A program made the position numbers and the translations under genes. A model generated the notes under the pieces. The model did not search any database, had not been told where the DNA came from, and saw only the letters and a program-made list of their open reading frames with translations. 43,878 nucleotides of DNA from contig JACQQS010000011.1 of NCBI GenBank assembly GCA_016206925.1, positions 1 to 43,878 on the forward strand. The letters run 5' to 3'. Below are positions 7,341-15,916 of the stretch, one piece after another. The first letter of the stretch is position 1; each line of letters begins with the position of its first letter. Source of the DNA: Candidatus Omnitrophota bacterium (lineage in GTDB: Bacteria > Omnitrophota > Omnitrophia > Omnitrophales > JACQQS01).

Positions 7341-7661
7341 ATGATCCCCATTCCACTCTTATTGGCGCAGCAAACGCAGCCGTCGGGCGCACAGCCCGAT
7401 CCGTTCCTAGCCCTTCTTCCACCGATGCTCATTATGATCGGCGTCTTTTATTTTCTGATTTTCCGCCCGCAGCACAAGCGGCAAAAGGAGCTTGATCAGC
7501 TTGTGAATAATCTCAAGAAAGGCGACAAAGTGATCACTTCGGGCGGAATTGTCGGCACTGTTCTGGCGCCCCCCGGGAAAGACGGCATCGTTGTGCTGAA
7601 GACCGGCCAGGAAACAAAGATCGAAGTCTTAAAGTCTGCCATCTCTCAGAAGCAGGAATAA
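7341..7661 (+). CDS. yajC: Sec translocon accessory subunit YajC
   Basis: A 106-residue YajC. It has a short N-terminus, one membrane span around residues 27-44 (PPMLIMIGVFYFLIF), then the family hallmark RPQHKRQKE and a small cytoplasmic domain with the KKGDKVITSGGIVGTV motif. YajC binds SecDF and supports SecYEG-dependent export in the inner membrane. Its stop overlaps the secDF start as TAATG. No Shine-Dalgarno precedes the ATG; the strong TATAAT a few bases upstream implies a leaderless or near-leaderless transcript. The next internal Met would cut off the natural N-terminus, so this start is preferred. Confidence 0.93.
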   Translation: MIPIPLLLAQQTQPSGAQPDPFLALLPPMLIMIGVFYFLIFRPQHKRQKELDQLVNNLKKGDKVITSGGIVGTVLAPPGKDGIVVLKTGQETKIEVLKSAISQKQE

Positions 7662-9913
7662 TGAACAAATATTTTAAGTGGAAAGTTCTGCTGATCATTC
7701 TCGCAACAGCTGCTTCGATTTGGAAAGTTTATCCTTCCCACACCTGGAGCCATTTTCCCAAAACCGATCAAATCAATCTGGGTCTGGACCTGCAGGGCGG
7801 GATGCATCTATTGCTTCGCGTGGACTTGAATGCTGTTCCGGAAGCGGCGCGTAAAGACGCCACCGACCGGGCTGTCGAGGTAATTCGTAACCGCATTGAT
7901 GAATTCGGCGTCCGGGAACCGTCGATCTCAAAACAAGGCAAAGATCAAATCATAATCCAGCTTCCGGGCATTACGGATCAGAAACGCGCCAAAGACATCA
8001 TCGGGAAAACGGCGCTTCTTGAGTTTCGAATGGCGGCCAGCGATCCCGAATTGATCAAGAAGGCCGAAGAGCCGGACGCAGCCGTTCCGGAGGGGTATGA
8101 GTGGTTGGAGTTGAAGGACGAGCGCCGGACCGAAAAGCTGCTTGTGGAAAAAGAAGCCAAACTCACCGGACAGCACCTGGTGAATGCGGGCGTTCAATTT
8201 GATCAGGGAAGTTTCGGCCAGCCGGTGGTCAGCCTGGAATTTGACGGAGAGGGCGGGAAGACATTTGCGGATATTACCGCCAAGGCGGCGGCCGATTTCC
8301 GCCGGGACGGAAATTTCAGAAGGCTTGCCATTGTGCTGGATGGCGAGCTGAGAACGGCCCCTCAGGTTAAGGAAGCCATTTACGGCGGGAAAGCGGTTAT
8401 TGAAGGAACGTTTAGCTTTGAGGAAGCAACGGACATTGCGCTCATGCTTCGTGCCGGAGCTCTTCCGGCGCCGGTGATCCTTGAGGAGGAACGGACGGTG
8501 GGGCCGACGCTGGGGCGTGATTCCATTGAGCAGAGCGTTCGTGCAGCCATCGTAGGTATGGCGCTTGTGTTTCTCTTTGCCGGAATTTATTACCTTGTTC
8601 CCGGGATGATTGCCGTCACCGGGCTTTTGCTGAACGTTATTTTGATCATGGGCGCGCTTTCTATATTTCAGGCCTCGCTTACGCTTCCCGGTATCGCCGG
8701 TATTATTTTGACCGTCGGTATGGCCGTGGATGCGAATGTGCTTATCTATGAGCGGATTCGTGAGGAAGTGAAAGTAGGAAAAGCGCTCCGGTCAGCCATC
8801 TCGGCAGGATATCACAATGCCATTTCAGCGATTATGGATTCCAACCTGACTACGTTGTTTACCGCCCTCATTCTTTTCTGGTTCGGCTCCGGCCCGATCC
8901 GCGGGTTTGCGGTCACATTGAGCATGGGTATCGTTACGAGCGTGTTTACCGCCGTGGTGGTTACGCAGGTCATATTTGATTTTATTACGCGCGGCGGAAG
9001 GCAAATCAGCTTGAAGATGCTCCAGTTTTTCGGAGAAACAAAGTTTGACTTCCTGAAATTCCGTAGGATGGCCTATGTTTTTTCTCTGGCTCTGGTAATG
9101 GTAGGCGTTGGCTGGTTTATCAAGCGGGGAGAGACGAATTACGGCATCGATTTTACAGGAGGTGCCATTCACCAGGTGCGTTTTCCCGGGCCCGTTGCTT
9201 TGGCCGATTTACGGTCCGGATTGGAAAAAGAAGGGCTTAAGAGCATTCAAATACAAAATTTTGGAGAAGAAGATAAACATGAGATTCTGATTCGATCTGC
9301 GAGTGAAGATGCTGACAAGATCGAGGGGGCACTAAAGAATGTGGCGGGCGAAGGCAAATTTGAAATCCTGCGCGTAGAAACGGTTGGGCCGGCTGTAGGG
9401 ACCGAATTGAGAAGCATGGCTGTTAAATCTATCATTCTAGGTCTGGGCGTTATTCTTACCTATGTCGCTTTCCGGTTTAGTTTTGTTTATTCCGTGGCCG
9501 GCATTCTAGCTTTGCTTCACGATGTGCTCGTTGCGGCAGGGATTTTTTCATTAAGCGGAAGAGAATTTTCTCTGCCCATGGTTGCGGCATTGCTCACGAT
9601 TGCCGGTTATTCGATAAACGACACGATCGTTATTTTTGACCGCATCCGGGAAAATGTGAAGCTTATGCGCCGCACGCCTTTTCCGGATATCGTTAACATC
9701 AGCGTGAATCAAACGCTTTCAAGAAGCGTCCTGACCTCCGGCGCGACACTTTTGGTTGTCATTGCGTTATTCCTGTTCGGCGGGCCCGTCATTAACGATT
9801 TTGCTTTTACACTGCTGGTCGGGTTTATCGCCGGAAGTTACTCCACGATTTTCGTTGCAAGCCCGATGGTTGTAGATTGGATGGGCCGTAAAGCCTTAGC
9901 GCGGCGCGCCTGA
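7661..9913 (+). CDS. secDF: Fused SecD-SecF protein translocase subunit
   Basis: A 750-residue fusion of SecD (about 1-455) and SecF (about 456-750). It uses the proton-motive force to pull exported proteins out of SecYEG on the periplasmic side. SecD opens with a membrane helix and the LGLDLQGGMHLLLRVDL signature. The periplasmic region runs to about 285 and is followed by five helices. SecF opens near residue 467 and carries NYGIDFTGGAIHQVRF, a short periplasmic loop, and helices with the family SINDTIVIFDRIREN motif. Bacteria such as Bacillus also have the fused form, while Escherichia coli splits it. It overlaps yajC by 1 nt and recJ by 1 nt (TGATG), so the three genes are coupled. Confidence 0.95.
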   Translation: MNKYFKWKVLLIILATAASIWKVYPSHTWSHFPKTDQINLGLDLQGGMHLLLRVDLNAVPEAARKDATDRAVEVIRNRIDEFGVREPSISKQGKDQIIIQLPGITDQKRAKDIIGKTALLEFRMAASDPELIKKAEEPDAAVPEGYEWLELKDERRTEKLLVEKEAKLTGQHLVNAGVQFDQGSFGQPVVSLEFDGEGGKTFADITAKAAADFRRDGNFRRLAIVLDGELRTAPQVKEAIYGGKAVIEGTFSFEEATDIALMLRAGALPAPVILEEERTVGPTLGRDSIEQSVRAAIVGMALVFLFAGIYYLVPGMIAVTGLLLNVILIMGALSIFQASLTLPGIAGIILTVGMAVDANVLIYERIREEVKVGKALRSAISAGYHNAISAIMDSNLTTLFTALILFWFGSGPIRGFAVTLSMGIVTSVFTAVVVTQVIFDFITRGGRQISLKMLQFFGETKFDFLKFRRMAYVFSLALVMVGVGWFIKRGETNYGIDFTGGAIHQVRFPGPVALADLRSGLEKEGLKSIQIQNFGEEDKHEILIRSASEDADKIEGALKNVAGEGKFEILRVETVGPAVGTELRSMAVKSIILGLGVILTYVAFRFSFVYSVAGILALLHDVLVAAGIFSLSGREFSLPMVAALLTIAGYSINDTIVIFDRIRENVKLMRRTPFPDIVNISVNQTLSRSVLTSGATLLVVIALFLFGGPVINDFAFTLLVGFIAGSYSTIFVASPMVVDWMGRKALARRA

Positions 9914-11592
9914 TGTCCACCGCCTGGGCCATCAAAGATATCCCGCCTATTGCGCCCCATTTAAGCGAGCATTCGGATATTAGCTCAACCACACTGGGTA
10001 TTCTTGTCGCCCGCGGCGTTTCAAGTCCCGAAGCTATCGAACGTTTTTTGAACGGAAAACTGACCGATTTGTCCGATCCCTATCTTTTGCCCGGCATGGA
10101 TGCTGCCTGTCGCCGGATTTTTCAGGCGATTCGCGAAAATGAATTAATTATGCTGCACGGCGATTACGATGTGGACGGAGTGACTTCCGCCGCCATTATG
10201 TCACAGGTACTTCGCGAACTGCGCGGTCGGTTTATTCCCTATATCCCGGAGAGAAAGAGCGGGTATGGGTTTAACGCAACCGGTGTTCGTTTTGCCAAAG
10301 AGCAAGGTGCGAAGGTTATTGTAACGCTGGATTGCGGAATTACTTCATGTGAGGAGATTGCGGCAGCAAAACGATCCGGCATGAGCACTGTAGTTGTCGA
10401 TCATCATCAAATTCCTCAAGCGGGCGCTCCGCGCGATGCCTGTGCGGTTGTTAATCCCTGGTTGAACCCTGAGGTATGCGAATCCTTTCTTGAGCTTTCA
10501 GCGGCCGGGCTGGCGTTTAAGCTGGCCTCAGCCCTTTTGGGCGAGACAGCGCATCGATGGGTAGATATCGCGGCGGTGGGTACGGTCGCGGATGTGTCGC
10601 CGCTTGTTGGTGAGAACCGCCTTATCGTGAAAGCGGGTCTCAGACTTTTGGCCGCGCGTTCGCATCCCGGTTTCGATGCGTTGCTCAAATCGGCTTCTCA
10701 CAGATCGCGGCATGTTTCTGCGCGCCATATCGCGTTTATCATTGCCCCGCGGCTGAACGCGGGCGGCAGAATGGATACGGGCGTCGAGGCTTACCGGCTT
10801 CTTGTGACGGAGAAGCCCGAAGAAGCCAAACAATTGGCCGATTCGCTCGAGCGCAAAAACCTGGACCGCCGCTTAACTGAAAAGCAGATGTTAAAGGAAG
10901 CCTTCGAGATGTGCGAGCGCGAAGTAAATTTTAACCGGGACCGTGTCATTGTACTTTGGAGCGAAAATTGGCATCCGGGAGTCATCGGGATTGTAGCGGC
11001 GCGTCTTGTTGACCGCTATTACCGCCCGGCCATTGTCATCAGCCTGGCCGAAGGCCGGGGAAAAGGCTCGGCGCGGTCTATTCGCGGCTTCAACATGTAT
11101 CAGGGTCTCAAAGCGGTTTCGGAGCACTTGCTGGAATTCGGCGGGCATGAGTTTGCGGCCGGATTTACGGTCGAACATTCCAAGCTTGTTTCATTTCGGA
11201 GCGCGATGAACCGTTATGCGGAAGATGCATTGGATCCGTCGCATCTTTTACGGCCCGTCGATATCGATGCAGAATTAAATTTTTCTCACATTACGACGGC
11301 GCTCGCGCGCGAAATCTCGCTGCTGGAGCCTTTTGGGAGCGGAAATCCCGAGCCCGTATTTCTCACGCGAAATCTGCGTTTAAAGAAGGCGGCCAAAGCT
11401 TCCGGAAAGTTTAAACAAGACTTATGGGTGACGAACGGCCAACTGGTGTTTAAGGTGATTACCTCAAGCGAACTGGCCGGGAAGATAAAAGATGGGGATG
11501 TTTTTGATTTGGCCTATACGCTTGGACTTGATGAGCGCGAAGGTGAGACGCTAATTACGCTGGCCGCAAAAGATATCAGGTGGACTTCCTGA
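9913..11592 (+). CDS. recJ: Single-stranded-DNA-specific exonuclease RecJ
   Basis: A 559-residue DHH/DHHA1 phosphoesterase that degrades single-stranded DNA 5' to 3' in recombination and mismatch repair. Visible motifs are DYDVDG near residue 84, DCGITS near 139, the DHH triad at 163-165, AAVGTVADVSP near 218, and the DHHA1 glycine motif GGHEFAAGF near 413. A C-terminal OB-type domain carries the LEPFGSGNPEPVF motif typical of RecJ. The length fits the family. It is translationally coupled to secDF. Its last 17 nt overlap the 3' end of rpmB on the other strand. Confidence 0.95.
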   Translation: MSTAWAIKDIPPIAPHLSEHSDISSTTLGILVARGVSSPEAIERFLNGKLTDLSDPYLLPGMDAACRRIFQAIRENELIMLHGDYDVDGVTSAAIMSQVLRELRGRFIPYIPERKSGYGFNATGVRFAKEQGAKVIVTLDCGITSCEEIAAAKRSGMSTVVVDHHQIPQAGAPRDACAVVNPWLNPEVCESFLELSAAGLAFKLASALLGETAHRWVDIAAVGTVADVSPLVGENRLIVKAGLRLLAARSHPGFDALLKSASHRSRHVSARHIAFIIAPRLNAGGRMDTGVEAYRLLVTEKPEEAKQLADSLERKNLDRRLTEKQMLKEAFEMCEREVNFNRDRVIVLWSENWHPGVIGIVAARLVDRYYRPAIVISLAEGRGKGSARSIRGFNMYQGLKAVSEHLLEFGGHEFAAGFTVEHSKLVSFRSAMNRYAEDALDPSHLLRPVDIDAELNFSHITTALAREISLLEPFGSGNPEPVFLTRNLRLKKAAKASGKFKQDLWVTNGQLVFKVITSSELAGKIKDGDVFDLAYTLGLDEREGETLITLAAKDIRWTS

Positions 11593-11821
11593 TTTTCGCG
11601 GCTTTCCGGACTTTTCCTGCCTGAATACAGCTTGCGCAAACCAGAATACGGCGGACGCCCCCATTGATGACTGCACGAACGCGCTGAAGATTGGGGAAAA
11701 AGCGCCGTCGCGAGATGCCCGTGGTTTTTAAACCGATGCCTCCGGTTTTCTTGGGTAAACCGCGGCGGGCAATGCTTCGGCCCACAATGGGCATTTTTCC
11801 GCAAATCCTGCAAATTCTCAC
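11576..11821 (-). CDS. rpmB: 50S ribosomal protein bL28
   Basis: An 81-residue L28 of the zinc-binding type: CRICGK near the N-terminus and CASC near residue 63 form a four-cysteine site. The basic core with GRSIARRG and FFPNLQRVRAV is characteristic. The start is GTG at 11821, supported by an AAAGGAG Shine-Dalgarno 6 nt upstream. It converges on recJ and the two coding regions overlap by 17 nt, leaving no room for a terminator between them. A REP-like repeat lies in its leader. Confidence 0.92.
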   Translation of the reverse strand: MRICRICGKMPIVGRSIARRGLPKKTGGIGLKTTGISRRRFFPNLQRVRAVINGGVRRILVCASCIQAGKVRKAAKIRKST

Positions 11822-11840
11822 GAAGAACTCCTTTAATGTG

Positions 11841-11897
11841 TCGCCCCGCGAAAGCGGGGGTCTAAAACAGATTTCCGCTTGTGTGGGAATGACGAGC
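11841..11897. repeat. REP-like palindromic repeat in the rpmB leader
   Basis: Two short palindromic halves: ccccgcgaaagcgggg, and a degenerate ttccgcttgtgtgggaa followed by tgac. This is the widely dispersed CCCGC-n-GCGGG type of bacterial intergenic repeat. It is related to the copy at 32013-32206. It lies between the rpmB promoter and start. Confidence 0.6.
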
Positions 11898-11908
11898 TGA
11901 AGAGCGCC

Positions 11909-11936
11909 ATTATAAGGAGGGTTTTCATAAATTCAA
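11909..11936 (-). promoter_or_regulatory. Probable rpmB promoter
   Basis: On the minus strand, TTGAAT (11936-11931), a 16-nt spacer, TATAAT (11914-11909). The -10 is perfect. The transcript would carry the REP-like hairpin at 11841-11897 in its leader. Confidence 0.45.
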
Positions 11937-12019
11937 GCCTTTTCGAAAATTGTTATGCAAAGTTTTCCGGTGTGGCTCCACAATTTTTTCTTGTATAAGA
12001 CATTTTATGTCAATGGGTT

Positions 12020-12055
12020 GTGAATCTTGCAATTCACATACGGCTGTTATATACT
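12020..12055 (+). promoter_or_regulatory. glgA promoter with inverted repeat over the -35
   Basis: TTGCAA (12027-12032), a 17-nt spacer, TATACT (12050-12055). A perfect inverted repeat, gtgaat-cttgca-attcac (12020-12037), covers the -35 box and could be a repressor operator. The promoter is well formed; the operator role is inference. Confidence 0.55.
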
Positions 12056-12118
12056 CATGCCCTTTATCTTGAAAATTTTTGAGCTCGCGAAATCAGCCTA
12101 GCCCGGATTATCAATCAC

Positions 12119-13576
12119 GTGAAGATCGCAATCATAACTTCTGAGATGGTTCCTTTTGCCCGTGCCGGCGGTTTGGGCGACGTGGTGGGTGCTCTCGTTA
12201 TGGAATTGGGGAAAATGGGATATGACATCCGGGTTATCCTCCCTAAATATAAACAGATCGAGCAGCAGCGTTTTCGCTTGAAGCGGTACCCGGACCTTCT
12301 CGAAGTTCCGATGGGGCGGAAAATTGAGCTCTTTATGGTGCAGAGCACAAAACTTCCTTACGGTCCGGAAGCATTGTTCATTGATAAACCGGAATTTTTT
12401 GACAGAGATGAACTTTACGGAACGCCGCAGGGGCCGTATCCCGATAATGACCGGCGTTTTATTGTATTTCAAAGAGCGGCCCTCGAGTTCCTCCGACGAA
12501 CCAATTTCAAGCCGGATATTATTCATCTTCATGACTGGCAGACAGGCCTTGTGCCATTGATGCTGCGGACGGTTTGCGCTCAGGATGCGACGTTTAAGAA
12601 AAGCCGCACGCTTTTCACCGTTCATAATCTTTCGCAGCAGGGCCTCTTTCCGCCCGATTCTCTCGCCGATACCGGAATCGAATGGAAAGAAATCTCGCTG
12701 TCGCAGCTTCAGTTTCAGGGGAAGATCAGCTTTTTGAAAGCGGGACTTATTTTTGCGGACATGATTTCGACCGTGAGTCAGAAATATTCCGAGGAAATTC
12801 AATCCGAGCCTTTCGGCTGCGGGATGGAGGACGTCATCCGTTCGCGTGCCGGGGATTTGGAAGGCATTATTAACGGAATTGACGTAACGCTTTGGGATCC
12901 GGAGACCGATACATCGCTTGCCGCGAATTATTCGAAGGATACGCTTGAGAAAAAGCGGGAGAACACGCTGTCGCTTGAGAAAGAGCTGGGATTGGCGGGC
13001 GAATCTGCGCCGCTGTTCGGGTTTGTCTCAAGGCTCAATCAGCAAAAAGGGCTCGATACGCTGATTCCCGCTCTGGAAAAGCTTGCGGAGAAAAAAATCC
13101 GCGTTGCGGCTTTGGGCGTGGGTGAAGATCAATATCAGAAAGCACTGCTCGAAGTTGCGCACCGTTTTCCGAAGTTGATCAGCGTTAACATCGGTTTTGA
13201 CGAAGTTCTTGCGAGACGGATTTATGCGGGTTCGGACATCATGCTTCTGCCGTCCAATTTCGAGCCCTGCGGACTGGGACATATGATCGCTTTGCGGTAC
13301 GGTTCGGTTCCCTTGGTCCGCGCGACGGGGGGGTTTATGGATGTTATCGATCCGTGCGGCGCCGATGGAACAACGGGTAACGGTTTCATGTTTCATGAGT
13401 CTTCGAGCAACGCGCTGGTCACGGAAGTATTTCGCGCCGCGGCCTTGTTTGATAAGAAGAAAATTTGGAGAGAAATAATACTTCGCGGGATGAACACGGA
13501 TGTTTCGTGGAAGACTTCGGCTAAAAAATATACTGATCTGTACAAGCGGGTTACCAAAAAGGCTGTTGTTGCATAA
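12119..13576 (+). CDS. glgA: Glycogen (starch) synthase
   Basis: A 485-residue GT5 glycosyltransferase that transfers glucose from ADP-glucose to the end of an alpha-1,4-glucan. The N-terminal domain carries PFARAGGLGDVVGAL, the nucleotide-sugar loop, where the usual Lys of K-x-GGL is Arg. The C-terminal domain has the VSRLNQQKGLD start and the FEPCGLGHMIALRYG active-site loop with the conserved Glu. The start is GTG at 12119, with no clear Shine-Dalgarno. No other glycogen genes are in the window. It is followed after 15 nt by thiG, perhaps co-transcribed. Confidence 0.93.
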   Translation: MKIAIITSEMVPFARAGGLGDVVGALVMELGKMGYDIRVILPKYKQIEQQRFRLKRYPDLLEVPMGRKIELFMVQSTKLPYGPEALFIDKPEFFDRDELYGTPQGPYPDNDRRFIVFQRAALEFLRRTNFKPDIIHLHDWQTGLVPLMLRTVCAQDATFKKSRTLFTVHNLSQQGLFPPDSLADTGIEWKEISLSQLQFQGKISFLKAGLIFADMISTVSQKYSEEIQSEPFGCGMEDVIRSRAGDLEGIINGIDVTLWDPETDTSLAANYSKDTLEKKRENTLSLEKELGLAGESAPLFGFVSRLNQQKGLDTLIPALEKLAEKKIRVAALGVGEDQYQKALLEVAHRFPKLISVNIGFDEVLARRIYAGSDIMLLPSNFEPCGLGHMIALRYGSVPLVRATGGFMDVIDPCGADGTTGNGFMFHESSSNALVTEVFRAAALFDKKKIWREIILRGMNTDVSWKTSAKKYTDLYKRVTKKAVVA

Positions 13577-13591
13577 GCGTGAGGGGATTTT

Positions 13592-14374
13592 ATGGAAGAC
13601 GTGAAACTTAAGATAGGACCTTATGAATTTAAATCCCGGCTGATCGTCGGGACGGGCAAGTACTCGTCGTTTGAAATCATGAAGGCGGCCCATGAAGCGA
13701 GCGGCGCGGAGTTGGTGACGGTGGCCATTGCGCGAGTCAATTTGAAAAATCCGGATGAAAACCTGCTGAACTTTATCGATACGAAACATTTTACGCTGCT
13801 TCCGAACACGGCCGGTGCGTACACGGCGGAAGACGCCGTGCGCATTACGCGTTTGGCGCAAGCAGCGTGCAATACCCATTTGATCAAACTTGAGGTCATC
13901 GGGGACAAAAACACGCTGATGCCCGATACCGAAGCGCTTTTGGACGCAACCCGTACGCTGGTCCGGGAAGGATTTATTGTGATGCCCTATACCAACGATG
14001 ATCCTGTGACGGCGCGCAAATTGGAAGATGCCGGAGCGGCCTGCGTTATGCCGCTTGCTGCTCCCATCGGATCCGGTTTGGGAATTCAGAACCCGCTGAA
14101 TATCAGATTCATTCGGGAAGCGGTAACATGTCCTGTGATTGTGGATGCCGGTGTCGGTACGGCTTCGGATGCTTGCGTTTGTATGGAATTGGGCGTGGAA
14201 GGCGTATTGATGAACACCGCCATTGCCTGCGCAGAAAATCCGGTTTTAATGGCAGGAGCGATGCGGGATGCCGTTATTGCCGGGCGAAGGGCATTCCTTG
14301 CCGGCCGCATGCCGAAGAAGGAATATGCAAGCGCGTCCAGTCCGCAGCAAGGATTTCAAGCAATAAAAAGCTGA
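13592..14374 (+). CDS. thiG: Thiazole synthase
   Basis: A 260-residue TIM-barrel enzyme that condenses 1-deoxyxylulose 5-phosphate, dehydroglycine and sulfur carried on ThiS into the thiazole of thiamine. The Schiff-base lysine is in LIKLEVIGD, and phosphate-binding loops are visible in [16 protein letters not shown] and [11 protein letters not shown]. The length is normal. A gaggggatttt-ATG ribosome site fits. It is unusual that no thiS, thiF or thiH is adjacent; those must be elsewhere or missing. The downstream gene leuB follows after 15 nt. Confidence 0.95.
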   Translation: MEDVKLKIGPYEFKSRLIVGTGKYSSFEIMKAAHEASGAELVTVAIARVNLKNPDENLLNFIDTKHFTLLPNTAGAYTAEDAVRITRLAQAACNTHLIKLEVIGDKNTLMPDTEALLDATRTLVREGFIVMPYTNDDPVTARKLEDAGAACVMPLAAPIGSGLGIQNPLNIRFIREAVTCPVIVDAGVGTASDACVCMELGVEGVLMNTAIACAENPVLMAGAMRDAVIAGRRAFLAGRMPKKEYASASSPQQGFQAIKS

Positions 14375-14389
14375 CACGAGGAAATAGCA

Positions 14390-15457
14390 TTGAAATCATA
14401 TACGATCGCTGTGATCGCAGGAGACGGAACGGGGCCGGAAGTTGTGGCTGAAGGCCTAAAAGTCCTTGCCGCCGTTTCCGAATTGAATGGGTTCAAGTAT
14501 GTGTTAACTCACTTGAATTACGGCGGAAAACGTTACTTGGAAACGGGCAATGTGCTGACCGGCGATGAATTGGCCGGCCTTAATAAATTCGATGCCATCT
14601 ATCTGGGTGCGGTGGGTGATCCGAATGTAGCGCCGGGGATTATCGAGCGCGGGCTTTTGCTCAAGATCCGTTTCGGATTGGATCAATATGTCAATCTGAG
14701 GCCGGTAAAACTTTATCCGGGTGTGGACACGCCGCTTAAAAATAAAAAGCCCGAGGACATCGATTTTGTTGTCGTGCGCGAAAATACCGAAGGTTTTTAT
14801 GTCGGCGAGGGTGAATTTATTAAAAAAGATACGCCCGAAGAAACCGCGATTCAAATCAGCCGCAACACCCGGAAAGGCGTCGAGCGATGCATTCGGTTTG
14901 CCTTTGAGTATGCGCGAAACAAACGGCAGAGAAAACAATTGACGCTTTGCGCCAAAACGAACGTTCTCAACTATGCCTCCAATTTATGGGAGCGCACATT
15001 TAATGAAGTTGCCAAGAAATACCCGGATGTAAAAACAAACTATGCGCACGTAGATGCCGCCTGCATGTGGATGGTTAAAAATCCGGAATGGTTCGATGTC
15101 ATTGTGACGGACAATATGTTTGGAGACATCATTACGGACCTGGGCGCGATGATCCAGGGCGGCATGGGCATTGCCGCCGGCGGCAATATCAATCCCGAAG
15201 GCGTTTCCATGTTTGAACCTATAGGAGGTTCAGCGCCCAAGTACACGGGGCAAGGTGTAATCAATCCGTTAGCAGCCGTTTGCGCTGTACAGATGCTTCT
15301 GGCAGAACTGGGTGAGGACGCCGCCGCGAATCAAATCGAGAAAGCGGTTATGTTTGTTACGGCCAACAAGCTTAAAAGTCTTGCGGCCGGGCAAATGGGA
15401 TATTCCACAAGTCAGGTTGGAGATCTCGTAGTGGAAGCATTGAAAATTAAAAATTGA
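14390..15457 (+). CDS. leuB: 3-Isopropylmalate dehydrogenase
   Basis: A 355-residue member of the decarboxylating beta-hydroxyacid dehydrogenase family. It oxidises and decarboxylates 3-isopropylmalate with NAD in leucine synthesis. Features seen: [12 protein letters not shown] at the N-terminus, the substrate-binding [18 protein letters not shown] stretch, and the signature around [17 protein letters not shown] with the metal-binding Asp. The start is TTG at 14390 with an ACGAGGA site upstream. Isocitrate or tartrate dehydrogenases are close relatives, but the leuB-asd-truA order, also known in Pseudomonas, favours LeuB. The last codons (KIKN and stop) are formed by the left inverted repeat of the element at 15443. 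Confidence 0.85.
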   Translation: MKSYTIAVIAGDGTGPEVVAEGLKVLAAVSELNGFKYVLTHLNYGGKRYLETGNVLTGDELAGLNKFDAIYLGAVGDPNVAPGIIERGLLLKIRFGLDQYVNLRPVKLYPGVDTPLKNKKPEDIDFVVVRENTEGFYVGEGEFIKKDTPEETAIQISRNTRKGVERCIRFAFEYARNKRQRKQLTLCAKTNVLNYASNLWERTFNEVAKKYPDVKTNYAHVDAACMWMVKNPEWFDVIVTDNMFGDIITDLGAMIQGGMGIAAGGNINPEGVSMFEPIGGSAPKYTGQGVINPLAAVCAVQMLLAELGEDAAANQIEKAVMFVTANKLKSLAAGQMGYSTSQVGDLVVEALKIKN

Positions 15458-15905
15458 GAATGAAAAATTAAAAAGATAAGATGCAAGACGGCGCACACAA
15501 GGTGAAAAGCATAAAGGAACGTGCTTACGATTTTTCGGTGAGAGTTGTCAGATTTCTCGATACACTTGCGAAAGATACATCAACTCAGATCATAAGCAAA
15601 CAACTTCTGCGATCAGCCACTTCAATCGCTGCTAATATTGTGGAAGCGCAATCGGGTTGCTCAAAAAGGGATTTTGCCAATTTCCTTAGCCACGCGCTCA
15701 AGTCATCGAATGAAACGGTATACTGGCTTTGTCTCCTCGGAGATGCTAAGAGTGTCAAAAGCTTTGAGTTAACCTATCTTGTAAACGAATCGAAAGAGAT
15801 ACGAATATTCTAGGTTCAAGCTTATTGACCCTACGCCGCAAGGCCGAGGTCAAAGAGTAGTTTAGTTTTTACCTTTTTAATTTTTCGCTTTAAATTTTTA
15901 ATTTT
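15443..15905. mobile_element. Small element: four-helix-bundle gene between 33-bp inverted repeats
   Basis: The left end (15443-15475) and right end (15873-15905) are AT-rich 33-bp inverted repeats that match at all but about five adjacent positions in the middle. They enclose only the four-helix-bundle gene. This matches the organisation of intervening-sequence elements of 23S rRNA, in which complementary ends form a long stem around an S23-type gene. Here it lies between leuB and asd, not in rRNA. The mobility inference rests on the repeats and the broken gene. Confidence 0.6.
15481..15813 (+). CDS. Four helix bundle protein (S23/IVP, TIGR02436 type), frameshifted 3' end
   Basis: A 110-residue protein of the family first found in 23S rRNA intervening sequences and structurally related to Avd of diversity-generating retroelements. 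The hallmark SKQLLRSATSIAANIVEAQSGCSKRDF region and FLSHALKSSNETVYWL helix are clear. The annotated frame ends in RIF at 15813. Reading on from 15804 in the frame shifted by two gives NILGSSLLTLRRKAEVKE, a typical family C-terminus, to a TAG at 15858-15860. One base therefore appears to be missing near 15801-15804. Either the gene is decaying or the assembly has an error. The function is unknown; it is probably carried by the surrounding inverted-repeat element. Confidence 0.85.
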   Translation: MQDGAHKVKSIKERAYDFSVRVVRFLDTLAKDTSTQIISKQLLRSATSIAANIVEAQSGCSKRDFANFLSHALKSSNETVYWLCLLGDAKSVKSFELTYLVNESKEIRIF

Positions 15906-15916
15906 GAGAGGAGCAT

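Larger units (their letters stand above)
11822..12118. other. Intergenic region between divergent rpmB and glgA
   Basis: About 300 nt without a gene. It holds the rpmB promoter and leader repeat on the minus side, and the glgA promoter with an overlapping inverted repeat on the plus side. Nothing else was recognised. Confidence 0.6.

Noticed and set aside
11841..11897. CRISPR-like repeats at the REP-type palindromes (here and at 32013-32206)
   Set aside because: No regular spacing, no spacers of constant length, and copies differ; REP-like repeats fit better.
12098..12802. 234-codon minus-strand frame opposite glgA
   Set aside because: Shadow of a clear glgA; no motifs or ribosome site.
13028..13879. 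283-codon minus-strand frame opposite glgA and thiG
   Set aside because: It crosses two secure genes and has the basic, low-information composition of antisense sequence.
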